Below, one piece after another: positions 12,813-24,993 of a stretch of DNA of 64,000 nucleotides. Every line of letters starts with the position of its first letter. Within the stretch, counting starts at the first letter, position 1. The position numbers and the translations under genes are program-made. The notes beneath the pieces are model-generated. The model worked only from the letters and a program-made list of their open reading frames with translations, did not search any database and had not been told where the DNA came from. Source of the DNA: Lentinula raphanica (taxonomy: Eukaryota; Basidiomycota; Agaricomycetes; Agaricales; Omphalotaceae); assembly GCA_027919835.1 (NCBI GenBank), contig JANVFP010000041.1, positions 357,271 through 421,270 of the forward strand. Reading direction: 5' to 3'.

Positions 12813-15057
12813 ATGGAGCTGAGCAAGTACGGGACCGCACGCTCTTCATCATACTCATGTTCCGCTATCTTTCGTGATCTTGTCATAATCTGTCTGCTTT
12901 TCCTGACAACAATCCGCGCGGATTCAGTCTTGTTTCGGAGCAATGAGTATTCCACGGGTGCTTTAGGATATGGACCATTCCAAAGCTATTTCTCAGCGAA
13001 CTATACGCCGTACGTGTGCATTCATCGTCATCATTATCATCACTGCAAAGGTCTCGTGCCTCTGTCTTTCGTTCTCTGATTTCATTCTACAGCGCGGAGT
13101 GGAATTTTGTCGTCCCAGTGAACGAGAGTGCGAATGCACCGTCTTTGACAAGCGGGTACATCTTCTCTGCTCCTCGAGGTACTTCACTTCCGAAGGTATC
13201 GGCTTCATGCAGGTGCTGAACATGACATAGGTGCTTCGGTCTTACGCGAAGGCGCTGCTATCTACGACCAAAGTGGTTCCTTGGTCTGGGACGGGTCAAT
13301 ATATGGACAAACCCTATCATTCTCAATTGTCACTTACCTCGGTGAACCTCATATCATCCTCTGGACTGGTACATCTTCTTCGGCCGGGGTAGGGTTCGGA
13401 TATGACATTCTCTTGAACTCTAAATACCAACTAGTCGCTAATTTGTGAGTTGCCGGCGTTCGACTTATTCAATGGTCTATGGTCAGTCGATCCCGATGTC
13501 GCTCTAAACTTTACTTCTTTTAGTACGACCGTCAATATCGAAGGAGAAACCGGGACGACTTTGGCTGACTTTCATGAAGTCTCGATTTCTCATTCCCCTT
13601 ACAGTTCGGTCGTGGCTGATTCATGACTGTCATTGGCAGGCGCAGATAACCTCCAACAATACCGCATTGATGACAGCATATCCCATCAATGCTTTGGACC
13701 TTACCTCAATTGACGGACCTGAAGAAGGATTCATACTCGACAGCGCCATGCAGGAGCTGAACATCAGTAGCAGTGAGTAACCCTCTTATCAGTGGAGCAG
13801 GAATCACCTCACCTCACCTCTGTTGTTCCATTCGTGCGATACCAGACGAACCCTTATTTACATGGCTAGCGAGCGATCACGTTAATATCACAGAATGCTA
13901 CAACACACCTGGGACAGGTGGGGGTAGCGTTTCTGAAGCTTTCGATTACTTCGTGCGTTTTCATACACGACGCGTCCTTGATTGATCCTTGCATCTCATC
14001 CACCTTGACAGCATATGAACTCAATTGAAAAAGACGACGAAGGCAACTATCTGATATCCTCCCGCCATTGCTGGACAGTGTATTACCTTGACGGAACAAA
14101 CGGAGACATCTTATGGAAGATGGGTGGGAAGGACTCGTCCTTCACTATGGGAAGCGGCACAAACTTCAGCTGGCAGCATCATGCCCGATGGGTAGAGAAA
14201 AACGATAGTTATGCGACAATGACGTGGGTGCTTCTTTCTTCCATTCAATCTTGTATTCCTGAATGAGTTTCCGAATTTGTTGAAACCGCCTACAGATTGT
14301 TCGATAACGCAGGTGAATTTGGGCAACAACAGGAACAAATGTCCCGTGGACTTTACCTGGGGCTGAATTTCACTAACATGACTGTGGAGCTCCTTACTGA
14401 GTTCTTGCCCTGGAATCAAAGCATATCTCAAAGTCAGGGGAGCGTTCAGCTCCAGCCGAATGGGAATTTCTTGGTTGGGTAAGCAATATTCTTCTGCTAG
14501 CAGTTGTCGCCTGGACTGATGTTTCTCATTCAGATTCGGCCAGTTACCTTGGACCGGAGAATACACACCGGAAGGGGATCTTCTTTGGACGGCCCAATTC
14601 GGTGTGGGTGATGTAGAAAGCTGTATGTTATCTCGTTCTATTCTGTACATCAAGTTCACTAACATTATTTTCGGTAGATCGTGCATTAAGATACAACTGG
14701 TCGGGTGCACCCACCGATTCACCTTCCATCGCACTAGTCACTGCGTCTTCAAGCAATCTGCTGAGCGCCCATGCATCCTGGAACGGCGCGACCGAGATCG
14801 TCAAATGGGAGCTATACGGTGCGAGCGACTCGTCGGGCACGGGCAGTATCTCTCTCTATAACAAAACCAGGAGCGGTTTCGAGACGACCATTACGGTCTC
14901 AAACTCATACAGTCATTATGCCGTGCGGGCGATTGGGAAAGGGAACCAAGTGTTGGGTTCGAGCGATTTTGTGAGTAGTTCCGATGCAGTGAGAGTAGCT
15001 GGACGATCTGTGTTTGCTGTTATCTCAGCATGTATAGTCTTAGTACTACTATCATAG
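12813..15057 (+). CDS. Secreted arylsulfotransferase-like (ASST) family protein
   Basis: The start is the ATG at 12813, followed by a hydrophobic segment (LVIICLLFLTTIRA) acting as signal peptide or anchor. About eight exons give a beta-propeller-type protein with the family landmarks YIFSAPRG, GASVLREGAAIYDQSGSLVW, HMNSIEKDDEGNYLISSRH (joined over an intron near 14010), WQHHARW and LFDNAG. The His-rich HxN and QHHAR motifs are typical of fungal ASST-domain proteins (Arylsulfotran_2), whose real substrates are mostly unknown. Many Asn-X-Ser/Thr sites fit secretion. The C-terminus ends in a hydrophobic stretch (VFAVISACIVLVLLS) just before the stop, preceded by Ser residues, which suggests a GPI anchor or tail anchor. 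It ends 138 bp before the next plus-strand gene. Confidence 0.82.
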
Positions 15058-15195
15058 ATTCGTTATTTAATCTGAAGACATACGGACTTGAACTATTTTG
15101 AATTTTTAGGCGCTGGAGTTCACTTGAACTTGTCAATTTGCTTCCATCTTGGTTTTCACCTAGCTTGTTTTCACTCGCTTCATTTGTCACAGTCG

Positions 15196-16124
15196 ATGTC
15201 ATCTTCATCTCGTAGACCCAAATCACCCACTCGCGTACAACTTTCGTCAAGATTAGCATACGAAACGAAAGTTCCCAAATTCCTGCAACGGTTGAAGAAC
15301 CAAGTCGAAGGCAAAACCGATCCTTCTTACGACGACGACGACGACACAGGCTATCAGGATTCTAGGTATCGAGATGCTGGCTATGAACGTGGTAGAGATG
15401 AATTCGGACGAGATGTTGGACGAGACGAGTACGAGGATAGAGATGAGTTTGGTCGAGAGAGAAGAGCACCAGACAGTGGAGGCTACAACAACGATGAATT
15501 CGAATACATAAATGACGGTTCAGGCAGGCCACCTATACCACGTCGGCCTCGGTCTCGTTCTCCTCGCAGAGACCGGCCTCCAATCCCTAGTCGGCCTGAT
15601 GATGATCCAGGCAGCGCTGATGAAGATTCTGATGATGAGAAACCTCAGGTCGTAGTACTGAAAGCTGGTAAACACCTTACCGAGCGGGAGGCAGAGAACG
15701 AAAGACGGAAAGGTTAGTGTTTAGATTATTGATATACGACGTGCCCTCTGTGCTATCTGCATTGTCAAGCCTCGAATCAGGCTACGCGTTACTGATATAA
15801 TTTCTAGAAAGAGGTCTACCACCACTTCCAGATCCAGAGAACCATAATCCTTCTTCATCAGATTCACCCAAAGCTAAATCTCAATCAACAAAACAAAAAG
15901 AATCAAAAAGCCTCTCATTCTCAACCAAATCCTCATCTTCAAATCAAGCATCGAGTAATTTCAACGCTTTGAAACGAAAAGTTCTTGGTGGTGGTGCTCT
16001 TGATGACGGAGAAGAAGATGGAGAGGTAGGAAAGGGATTGACGAAAAAGAAGAAAAAGACCACAGAAAAGTCAAGTAAGAAAAAAGAGAAGAAGACACTG
16101 TTGAGTTTCGGGGACGATGCATAG
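15196..16124 (+). CDS. DUF4604-domain protein
   Basis: Two exons (15196-15712 and 15808-16124), with intron 15713-15807. The N-terminal KVPKFLQRLKNQVEG and the later KPQVVVLKAGKHLTEREAEN are the conserved blocks of DUF4604 proteins, small charged eukaryotic proteins thought to be nuclear and possibly splicing-related; function is not established. Between them is an Asp/Arg-rich, Tyr-containing low-complexity region and an RPRSRSPRR patch. The C-terminus is Lys-rich (KKKKKTTEKSSKKKEKK) and ends LLSFGDDA, a conserved-looking tail. The 3' half was copied to 18667-19138 as a broken fragment. It converges with the membrane protein gene ending at 16163, with only 38 bp between stops. Confidence 0.8.
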
Positions 16125-16162
16125 CTCATACCACAAATTACATTGGACTGAGAAAATAGGAT

Positions 16163-17265
16163 TTACAAATAAATAGGAGGTGGCACATTGTACGAATGAA
16201 CTTGTTTAAGCTCTTCCACCTCTCTCCTAAGGAGAGAAACTTCCCTCCTCAAAGCTCCACCAGTCTGTTCATTTCCATTCATTGTGCCTCTGCGTCTCGG
16301 TGAAGAAACCGAAACTGGGTTCGAAACCTCTGACGTGTCGTAGCTGGTAGTAGTCATCAGAAGTGTTGCAGAAGGAGCGCGGTGTACTTGTATCTGACGA
16401 GTCGAAGGAGCGTCTTGGGTCAATCGTGCGTACTTCTGTCGCATGTTGTGCCAAAGCAGGAAGAAGATTAGAGCGGCTAGAAAACCAAGTCCGCCTATGA
16501 CAGATCCGACAATCGTTCCAGTGTTATTGGGCGATTCTGTGGTGGAATTGACCGCGGTCTCAGATGACGGACAAGAGCTGAAAGGGATTCATACAGACGG
16601 TAAGTATACGGTCTATGGGTCTCTTGTGATATATTGACAAACCTGGAGATTATAGTCTGCGTTGCCACTGTTGTTAAACTGGTTCGGTCAGATATTGATA
16701 AATCAGAGATGTCGTACTTGATAAATTAGAAATGTTGTACTACTCACGATTGTGATGTAGTGCTGGATGTCGTGGATAGGTCCACGGGAGTGAATAGGTT
16801 TCCAGTGTAGAATGGTTGAGACGCCGCGGAACCCTTGGTCCTAACCAGGAAGAAAAATCAGCACAGAAGGCCGCAAGAAAACCAGAAGGGAACGCACAGA
16901 GCTAGAGCTTGAAGAAAATGTGGCCTTTAAGGACCGAAGATTTTTCACGAGGTGGACAAATGGTTCTCAGTAGTATACTCACCCTGTCACCTGGAAGGCG
17001 AAAGTTGTCGAACCGTTCCCAGTCAACGTCCCTCCGATCTGGGTAGTCCCATTCGCATACACGTTTCGCAATATCCACTGGCTGGGATCATTCGATCCTG
17101 TCACGAAATTGATTGTCGTATTGGACTGGAGCACTATTACATCTGGGATGGTAATTACAAGGGTATTGACAAGGACAAGATGTAAGGTAAGGCTGCAAAA
17201 AAAGTTCAGAAAACTGTTTTTCGAAGAAGAAAATCGGAGACGTACAGTGGAAAGTACCAGAACAT
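16163..17265 (-). CDS. Single-pass membrane protein, copy 1 of 3
   Basis: The ATG at 17265 gives a signal peptide once a 60-nt-class intron (gtacgt...ttgcag) is removed: MFWYFPLLTLHLVLVNTLV. The extracellular part contains TINFVTGSNDPSQWILRN, then VYANGTTQIGG, a compact beta-rich look, then a Ser/Thr-rich linker. One transmembrane helix (GSVIGGLGFLAALIFFLLWH) precedes a cytoplasmic tail. The tail has a conserved heptad block ALRREVSLLRREVEELKQVH, likely a coiled coil, and a proline-rich end. Compared with copies 2 and 3 the tail lacks about 54 residues. The layout (signal, ectodomain, Ser/Thr stalk, TM, short tail) recalls fungal cell-surface sensors; the function is unknown. It pairs head-to-head with the broken DUF829 at 18404. 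Confidence 0.62.
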
Positions 17266-18403
17266 GAGAGGAAGAGGAAGAAACGTAGAAAGAGCCTGTT
17301 GTGCATTTCAGACCTTTGTATGCTGCCGCAAATGAATCGAAACGAGTTACAGTCTCAATTCCTGGCTCAGACTTCTCGTGCTTGTCATCAACTTGTCCGA
17401 ATGATTGCAGTTTGAACCCATACATAGGATTTTTCTGTACAATTCTTTGGTTTGTAGTCCATGACTGGTTTGAGGGTCTTCAGCGCTTCAAACTTGTCCG
17501 GCGAGTTCTGCAGGGATAGCACAAAGCCCGTCATGAGCGACGTCAAGCCTTACGATGGGGCTTCGAACATCGCCGAGCATACCAGTCTTGAAGGCGTCCA
17601 GTGTCCACAGCTATATCGCCTGGCGAAAACCTGAGTACAGCCGCAGCTCCGCAAATACTGATGTCAGTTTTGTTGCAGTGATATGATAGTTCCTCCTAGT
17701 TCCTCATTGAATTCAGAGAGAAGGAATCGTTATCAGAGGCGTTTTGTAGTAGAAACACGCGAAGAAACGGCGTATGAGACTGGTTGGGACATCGAGCGAC
17801 AACATAAGATGAGAGCAGAATGAGAGTTGAGAAAAGATCATCTTTGCCACTCACCTTATAATATCATATATGAAAGAGATGCCTCGAATACGTATGCTCA
17901 TGTTTGGTCCAGGATCCTTTTTCGGTCACTTTTATTGTTGTTATTGTTTTTTCAGACCTCGGCAATGATACGTAGCTTTGTCCTCGACATTGGTCTGTCC
18001 CCGTCGCCCGATTAACAAACTGGTTAGCTTTGAAACACCTCATCCTCGTATTGCTGAAGGGGAAAGGAATACTGCAATCCACATTGATTTCACTCCGCCG
18101 AAGCGAAGCGTAGGCACTGCCTTGTGTAAGTTGATCAAGTAGCGCCGGCCATGCCACGCACAGACCAACTTGTTGTTGCTCTGAGTCTCAAGTCTTTCTC
18201 TCTCTCCACAACTTCCACGACGTACTTCATCCAAATGATGGGTATTTCAACTGAGTTCTCCGCACTGATCAAAACTGACAGACAGTACGACGCCCTGAGC
18301 ACTGGAGACTGATATCGAGCCGATTGGGCTTCCGGCTCATCGGATAACCCAATTATTCGGCTTATAGCCTAGCTTGAATCCTTTAAACTTGGCAACAACC
18401 CCC
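17266..18403. other. Divergent intergenic region of pair 1
   Basis: Spacer between the minus-strand membrane gene and the plus-strand DUF829 relic. It matches about 20399-21271 in unit B, including the blocks around 17450 and 20575 ('tttgagggtcttcagcgctt'). It presumably contained a shared promoter. No gene was seen. Confidence 0.45.
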
Positions 18404-18660
18404 ATGATGGACTCGAAGACGAGTATGACTACGACACTCCAAGGAACGGGACTTTGACCCATAGGCAAAGGTATTTACCTCTCAAAGGATACTAATGAAG
18501 GTTCGACCACCTCAAATTCGTCTAAGTACTGCCTCAGATTCGTCGAACAGGCCAAGGTGCGTCTAAACAGTGATATATTAGACGCGATTATCTCTCTGGC
18601 ACGACAACTCCAGCATCATCCTTGTTTTTGGATGGAATAAGTCTACCACCTGCCTCAGTC
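18404..18660 (+). pseudogene. Broken 5' fragment of DUF829/TMEM53-like gene
   Basis: Matches the first exon of the intact copy starting at 21272. Codon 18 is a TGA (18455-18457) where the intact copy has a sense codon. The reading frame is further disturbed, and the sequence stops inside the first intron at 18660, where DUF4604-derived sequence begins. The fragment marks the junction of the tandem duplication and cannot make the hydrolase. Confidence 0.75.
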
Positions 18661-18666
18661 TAGAGT

Positions 18667-19138
18667 CTTACCGAGCGGGAGGCAGAGAACGAAAGACGGA
18701 AGGGTTGGTGTTTACATGGGATATACGACGTGCCCTCTGTGCTATCTGTATTGCCAACCTTGAAACTACGCGTTACTGATATTATTTGTAGAAAGAGGCC
18801 TGCCACCACTTCCAGATCCAGAGAACCATAATCCTTCATCTTCATCACACTCAGCCAAAACCAAATCTCAATCAACGAGACAGACAGACTCAAAACGCCC
18901 CTCATTCTTAACAAAATCTTTATCTTCGAATCAAGCATCGAGTAATCTCAACGCTTTGAAACGAAAAGTTCTTAGTGGTGGTGCTCTTGATGACGGTGAC
19001 GAAGTTGGAGAGGGAGGAAAGGGAACGACGAAAAAGAAGAAAAAGACCGCAGAAAAATCAAGTCAGAAAAGAGAAGAAGACACTGTTGAGTTTCGGGGAC
19101 GATGCATAGCTCATACCAGCAAGTTACACTGCGACTGA
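18667..19138 (+). pseudogene. Broken 3' fragment of DUF4604 gene
   Basis: Starts in mid-exon 1 of the gene at 15196, with no promoter or N-terminal half, then carries the intron and exon 2. Near 19070 the A-run is two bases shorter than in the parent, so the frame shifts and the conserved LLSFGDDA end is replaced by an unrelated tail. A Met inside (18956) opens a short frame, but there is no reason to think it is translated. Confidence 0.75.
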
Positions 19139-19152
19139 GAAAATAGGATTGA

Positions 19153-20398
19153 TCAATAAATAGGTGGTGGCACATCGTACGAATGAACTTGTTTAATCTC
19201 TTCCACCTCTCTCCTAAGGAGAGAAACTTCCCTCCTCAAAGCTCCACCAGTCTGTTCATTCCCATTCACTGTGCCTCTGCGTCTCGGTGAAGAAACCGAA
19301 ACTGGGTTCGAAACCTCTGACATGTCGTAGCTTGTAGTAGTACGATGACTACCATTGGTTGTCGAGTTGTCCGGATTCGACACGAACATCTTCGTCGAGC
19401 GGCGTTGGGGCACCAAAGGTGGTTGTCCCAGATCCGATGATAATTCCGAATGGAACTGGGAAAGAGCCTGCGGTTCACCTGCTGTGAAGGAGCCGGTGGA
19501 AGGAGTCATCAGAGGTGTTGCAGAAGGAGCGTGGTGTACTTGTATCTGACGAGTCAAAGGAGCGTCCTGGGTCAATCGTTCGTACTTCCGTCGCATGTTG
19601 TGCCAAAGGAAGAAGAAGATTAGAGCGGCTAGGAAACCAAGTCCGCCTATGACAGATCCGACGATCGTTCCAGTGTTGTTGGGTGATTCTGTGGTGGCAT
19701 TCTCCGCGCTCTCAGATGACGGACAAGAGCTGAAAGGGATTCATATGGTAAGTTCATGGGCCACTTGCGATGTAATGACAAACCTGGAGACTATGGTCTG
19801 CGTTGCCACTGCTGTTAATCTGGGTACAGTCAGATATTATCTTGTTCGAATCAGAGATATCGTACTACTCACGATTGTGAAGTAGAGCTGGATGTAGCGG
19901 ATAGGTCCACGGGAGTGAATAGGTTGCCAGTGTAGAACGGCTGAGACGCCGCGGAACCGTTAGTCCTAACCAGGAAGGATATCAGCACAAAAGTCCACAA
20001 GACACAATCAAAAGGAGAAACGCACAGAGCTAGAGCTTGAAGAAAATGTGGCCTGCAAGCGCCGGAAAAACATCTTACACCAGGTGCACAACTGAATCTC
20101 AGTAGTATACTCACCCTGTCACCTGGAAGGTGAAAGTTGTTGAGCCTGTCCCAGACAACGTCCCTCCGATCTGGGTAGTCCCATTCGCATACACGTTCCG
20201 CAATATCCACTGGCTGGGATCGTTTGATCCTGTCACGAAATTGATTGTCGTAGTGGACTTGAGCACTATTACATCTGGGATGGTGATTACAAGGGCATTG
20301 ACAAGGACAAGATGTAAGGTAAAGCTGCAATAAAAGATTAGGAAACTGTTTTGCGGAGAAGAAAATTGAAGAACGCACAGTGAAAAGTACCAGAACAT
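19153..20398 (-). CDS. Single-pass membrane protein, copy 2 of 3
   Basis: The ATG at 20398 gives a short exon, then an intron, then LTLHLVLVNALVITIPDVIVL-type sequence as signal peptide and mature start. The ectodomain motif TGSNDPSQWILRNVYANGTT is nearly identical to copy 1. The transmembrane helix is followed by a longer tail (MRRKYERLTQDAP to the stop at 19153) that includes a Ser/Pro/Gln-rich insert absent from copy 1. The same coiled-coil block LRREVSLLRREVEEIKQVH and the PPPIY end follow. It is head-to-head with the intact DUF829 at 21272. Confidence 0.65.
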
Positions 20399-21271
20399 GA
20401 GAGGAAGAGGAAGAAACGTAGGAAGAGCAAGTTCTGAATTTCAAAATGCGGTCTATATACTAGACCTTTGTACGCTGCCGCGACTGAATCGAAACGAGTT
20501 ACAGTCTCAATTCCTGGCAACTTCTCATGCTTGTCATGATCTGCACTTTGAATACATAGGATTCTCCAGTACAATTCTTTGGTTTGCAGTCCATGACTGG
20601 TTTGAGGGTCTTCAGCGCTTCAAACTTGTCGAACGATTTCTTCAGGAGAGATAGCACAAAGCCTCTCATGAGCGACGTTAAGCTTTACGAAGGGGCTTCT
20701 AGGATCGATAAGCATAACAGTCTTGGAGGCGTTAAGAGTCCACAGCTATATCGCCAGGCAAAAACCCGAGTACAGCCGCAGCTCCGCAAATAATGATAGT
20801 TCCTCACTGAATTCAGAGAGAAGAGAAGCAATGGTTATGAGAGGCGTTTTGTAGTGAAGTCACGCGAAGGACCGAGTTTGAGACTGGGACATCGAGCGGG
20901 TCCCAGCGGGAACATAAGATGAGAGTTGGAGAAGAGAATCAGATGTGTATCATCCGATTTGCCACCTTGTGCCACTCCAGGCCACTCCTTGTTCAATTAG
21001 CGCCGGCCATGTTGCTCTCGAGTTTTTATCTCTCTCCACGACTTCCACGACGTACTTCATGAAGATGATTAGTATTTCAGATGGAGCCTCCGTACTGGTT
21101 ACTGGCAGTCTGCGGAGCGACGCCCTGAGCGCTGGAGCCTGACTGTTATCGAGTCGATTGCATTGAACATCATAAACCGGCTTCCGGCTCATCGGATAAT
21201 GGGTTGCCTGATACCCCAATTATTTGGATTACAGTCTTAGCTTGAATCTCTACAACTTGGCACCAACCCTC
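20399..21271. other. Divergent intergenic region of pair 2
   Basis: Matches 17266-18403 with indels. Holds the presumed bidirectional promoter of membrane protein copy 2 and DUF829 copy 2. No other gene was seen. Confidence 0.45.
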
Positions 21272-22479
21272 ATGACAGACTTGAAGATGAGTCTGGCCGC
21301 TACACTTCAAGGAGCGGGACTTGTACCTATAGGCAAAGGTATCTACCTTTCGAAAGGTAGTATGAACGAAGGTTCGGCCTCCTCCGACTCGTCTAATGCA
21401 CTAGAACCATCGAACACGCCAAGGTGTGTACGGACAGTCGATTCCTCAGACGCGGATATCTCTCTGACACCACAACTTCCCAGTATCATCCTTATTTTTG
21501 GATGGAGTAAGTCCATTACCTGTCCCAGTCTTCCTTTGCAATCATTCAACTTGAATCCCTGACGATACAGTGGGCGCAAAGCTCTCCCATATCCTCAAAT
21601 ACACGAACGTATACCGCGAGATGTATCCGGACGCTATGCAGATCATTGTCCAGAGTAGACCTCAATTTTTCTGGTCGTCTGACCGTACACGGGTGAGTCT
21701 CGTCTACACCACTTGTATCAATGTTTTCCACTAAATTGTACGCTCTATTAGATGAACGACCTTGTACCCGTCGCAGAAATACTAGAAGCTCGTGGATGCA
21801 TCGAAACGAAACTCGAAAAGCCCTTGGAATTTTCAGACAGTGAACCACGAATTCTTGTTCACAGCTTTTCCAATGGTAAGTACGTGCATGTCCAGTATCA
21901 ACAGTTCATTCAAGTCGATATTCAATCACAGGTGGCGGTATGCAGATGTATACATTGGGTAAACTCCTTCGCGCGAGGTTGAAATCATCATCCCCCAACT
22001 CCCGTCAAACGAAACCTCGCATGTCCGCAATGGTCATCGATTCATGTCCTGCAAACGCCACACTTCGTGGCGCCCTTCGAGCCTTCACCGCCGCCCTCCC
22101 GAAGAGTTCACGTTTGCGCATCCCTCTAATCATCTTCATCATCTTGATCTACTCCTTCAACTTGTTCAAGAACTGGGTGTTTGGAATCTATCCTATATTC
22201 GAACGTCTCAAGAGGGGGCTTCTGCGTAAGAGCCCTGAAGGCGGGATACTTCCTTGGACGACGGAGAAGACACCAAGGATGTACGTTTGTTCGAGGAAGG
22301 ATGAGCTGGTACCGTTTGAACAAGTTGAAGAGCATGTGAAGGAGGCGAAGGGGCAAGGGTTGAATGCGAAGATCGAGATATATGATGATACACCGCACGT
22401 TGCACATGCTAGACAGTATCCAGAACGTTATTGGGGTGCTGTGAAGGATCTATGGGCTAGTATAGCAGAATTACAATGA
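21272..22479 (+). CDS. DUF829/TMEM53-like alpha/beta hydrolase, copy 2
   Basis: ATG at 21272. Four exons: the first ends at the GT of FGW|MGAKLSHILKY, a junction typical of the family, and others follow at about 21691 and 21874. Landmarks are LVPIGKGIYLSKG, SIILIFGW, the nucleophile elbow HSFSNGGG (Ser of FSNGG), YVCSRKDELVPF (probable acid Asp) and PHVAHARQYPERYW (probable His). A hydrophobic stretch IPLIIFIILIYSFNLFKNW is a likely membrane helix. DUF829 proteins (TMEM53 in animals) are alpha/beta-fold membrane-associated proteins of uncertain substrate. It converges with membrane protein copy 3, with 210 bp between stops. Confidence 0.82.
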
Positions 22480-22690
22480 ACTATTGGAGACAATTATTTA
22501 GAGACAACGTATACACAGATTTAGATTTCAGTTCAACCCGATTCGATTCATGTTATTACAACAGCAGGGCTTGCTCTTGCTGGGCACTAGTATTAATACA
22601 AACTGTTTTGCTTCGAAGAAAGAAAATAAAATCGCAACGAAAGGAAGAGAAGAAAAAGAATGACAGGTGGAATGCAAATGAAGATAGCTT

Positions 22691-23893
22691 TCAATAAGTA
22701 GGAGGTGGATCATACGAGTGAACATGTCGGATCTCTTCCAACTCTCTCCTGAGAAGAGATACTTCCCGCCTCAGCGTTTCGCCGCTCTGATTTTGGTTTT
22801 GTTCATCCCCACTCTGGCTTCCAATGCGCTGGGAGGAGGAAGTCGGGACCGGGTTCGAAGCTTCTGAGGTACCGAGAGTGGCGACTGTTGTTGGACTTAC
22901 TTCTTCAATCTGCTTCGGATGGCGTTGTGGGATTAGAGGAGGTAGAGCCAGCTCAAATAAGGTAGAATGAGTTCGGGGAAGTGTTTGTATGTCGTTTTGT
23001 TGGTTGAATTGTATCTGGTGCATTGAGGCAGATGTGTCTTGTGAAAAGCCTCGACGGTGTTCCCGTCGCAGTTGAAACCAAAGCGAGAAGAAGAGCAGAG
23101 CAGCAACGAAGCCCAATCCGCCTATGACAGCCCCAACGATAGCTCCAATGCGATCGCGTGTTGTACTTCCTGTACTTCCAGAGGAGGGACACGAGCTAAG
23201 AGTACGATTTAAAGACAAAAACGATTGATTATGAGGATAACGAGCAAACCTGGAGACTATAGTCGTTGCAGTTGATCTGAGACGTTTGTGACAGAGTCAG
23301 GCATACTCACAATCACTCACGGATGTCAGTGTACTCACGATTGTGATGTAGAACTCGATGTAGCGGAGAGATCAACAGGTGAGAAAAGGTTCCCGGTGTA
23401 GAATGGTTCAGATGCCGCTGTACCGTCCGTTCTTGAACGAAAACAATGATGAGATAAACTTGGGAGAATAGTGATCTAGAGAAGAGGTAGAACATACAGT
23501 GCTAGGGCTTGGAGTAAATGGGGCCTAGTATGGGAACATCGTCAGGCAAGGTTCAATCGCCGGATGTGGTACAAAGTTCATACTCGCCCTGTCATCTGAA
23601 AGGCAAACGTTGTTGAACCACTTCCAGACAACGTCCCTCCGACCTGAGTAGTCCCATTCGCAAACACATTCCGCAATATCCAGTTGCTGGGATCATCCGA
23701 TTCTGTCACATAATTGATCGTAGTGGTAGTTTTGAGCCCCACTATGTCCGGCATTGTTATTACAAGGGCATTGACGAGAACAAGGTGAATAGCTAGACTG
23801 CGAGAAGAATTTTGGTTATTAGAACCATTCTGCTGAACTGCAAAAGAGAGTCGTAGACGTAGAGGGGACGTACAGTTGGAAACAAGAGAGCAT
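22691..23893 (-). CDS. Single-pass membrane protein, copy 3 of 3 (diverged)
   Basis: The ATG at 23893 begins MLSCFQL, then an intron, then LAIHLVLVNALVITMPDIVGL. The ectodomain reads INYVTESDDPSNWILRNVFA and NGTTQVGGTLSGSGSTTFAF, clearly homologous to copies 1 and 2 but more diverged. The transmembrane helix (GAVIGGLGFVAALLFFSLWF) is followed by a tail with the same LRREVSLLRRELEEIRHVHS block. It lies 5' to DUF829 copy 3 in the same divergent arrangement, so the pair was duplicated as a unit. Confidence 0.65.
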
Positions 23894-24494
23894 GAGAGAG
23901 AGTCCAATGTGAAGAGCAAATACTTCGACTGGGAACACGCCGGTCTATAACGAATTCTCTGTACCATGAGGCATTATCTCAACTTGAGAAACAAGGTAGA
24001 ATATGATTTGCAGTGGTTCCGGTAGATTTTAGCGGTTGCTACGTTCTCTTGATATTATCTATTGTGGTCAGGTTGTGATCATCCTCGTAGAACTGAATCG
24101 AAATTTGGGGCCATGAGATTTTTGGGAAACCGAATGCGACTGCGTTTGATTCTCATCTTGCCTGCGTTCCACAGGAAAACGAGGCAGAATATGTGTGCAT
24201 GAAGGCAAGGTCTGAAAGTAACGCATGTAGAGTCAGAATTTGAGCAAACCACGAACCGGCGTATAACGAATCGTACCGTGCCACTCCCACCACTGCCGCC
24301 TACTGCCGCAGACCTTTTCAAATCCCAGTCACAACGAGTTCTTTTGAATCTTCTCAAATATCCTGCATATTGATGGTTTCGACCATGGTGTAAGTGGTAG
24401 ATGAGCGCTGATATATTCCAAGAATATCTGAAGTTTGAACGGAGACGAGTGCAAAATTTTCGGAGAAGAGCCATCTGATGATCGACGGTAAAGC

Positions 24495-24993
24495 CAGACT
24501 CCTTCCCATCCGCTTTAGCAGCTAAAAAAATTCTGAATCTGAGGAGCTACCATATATAGTATATCATATCAATCTTATCTTCAATTACCTAATACCACGT
24601 GCATTTTGAATTTTTTTTAAGCTGCTAAAGCGACTGGCATAACTTGCATAAGCGCCTGGTGGCCTTGTTTGGTTCCACCATTCAATTCCATAAAAGTCTT
24701 TCCTGAATGTACAGTTTTTTGGGGCACAAAGTGTCTGCAATTAATGCTCAAATACACATCATGCATCTCATATGCCTTTTGCAAAAGATTTCGGTCAATG
24801 GACCATTTGTTGAGTCAAATCTAATGGGCGCTACAAGCCGGAACCAAACAAGGCCACCAGGCGCTTATGCAAGTTATGCCAGTCGCTTTAGCAGCTTAAA
24901 AAAATTCAAAATGCACGTGGTATTATGTCATCAAGATAAGATTATGATAAACCATATATAGTAAATGCTCCTCAGCGGATGGGAAGGAGTCTG
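24495..24993. mobile_element. Non-autonomous foldback/MITE-like DNA element (Mutator-like size class)
   Basis: A 499-bp element bounded by long inverted arms of about 170-190 bp (roughly 24495-24680 and 24830-24993). Both arms begin cAGACTCCTTCCCATCCGCT, and both hold an internal block around 'gccaccaggcgcttatgcaa' in opposite orientation. The left arm has a ~26-bp insertion relative to the right. A 9-bp direct repeat CGGTAAAGC flanks it (24486-24494 and 24994-25002). A 9-bp duplication with long arms is typical of Mutator-like elements. No transposase is present. It sits in the divergent spacer of pair 3. Confidence 0.7.

Larger units (their letters stand above)
15675..18660. repeat. Tandem segmental duplication, unit A
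   Basis: Unit A (3' half of DUF4604, membrane protein copy 1, 5' part of DUF829) is repeated in the same orientation as unit B at 18667-21530. The match is obvious in coding and intron sequence, for example the block 'cttaccgagcgggaggcaga' at about 15678 and 18667. The unit ends inside the first intron of DUF829. Direct tandem duplication by unequal exchange is the simplest explanation. Confidence 0.75.
18667..21530. repeat. Tandem segmental duplication, unit B
   Basis: Second unit of the duplication described for 15675-18660. In this unit DUF829 continues past the break and is intact, and DUF4604 is the truncated member. So each unit carries one damaged end, as expected if the two breakpoints lay inside the two genes. 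Confidence 0.72.
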
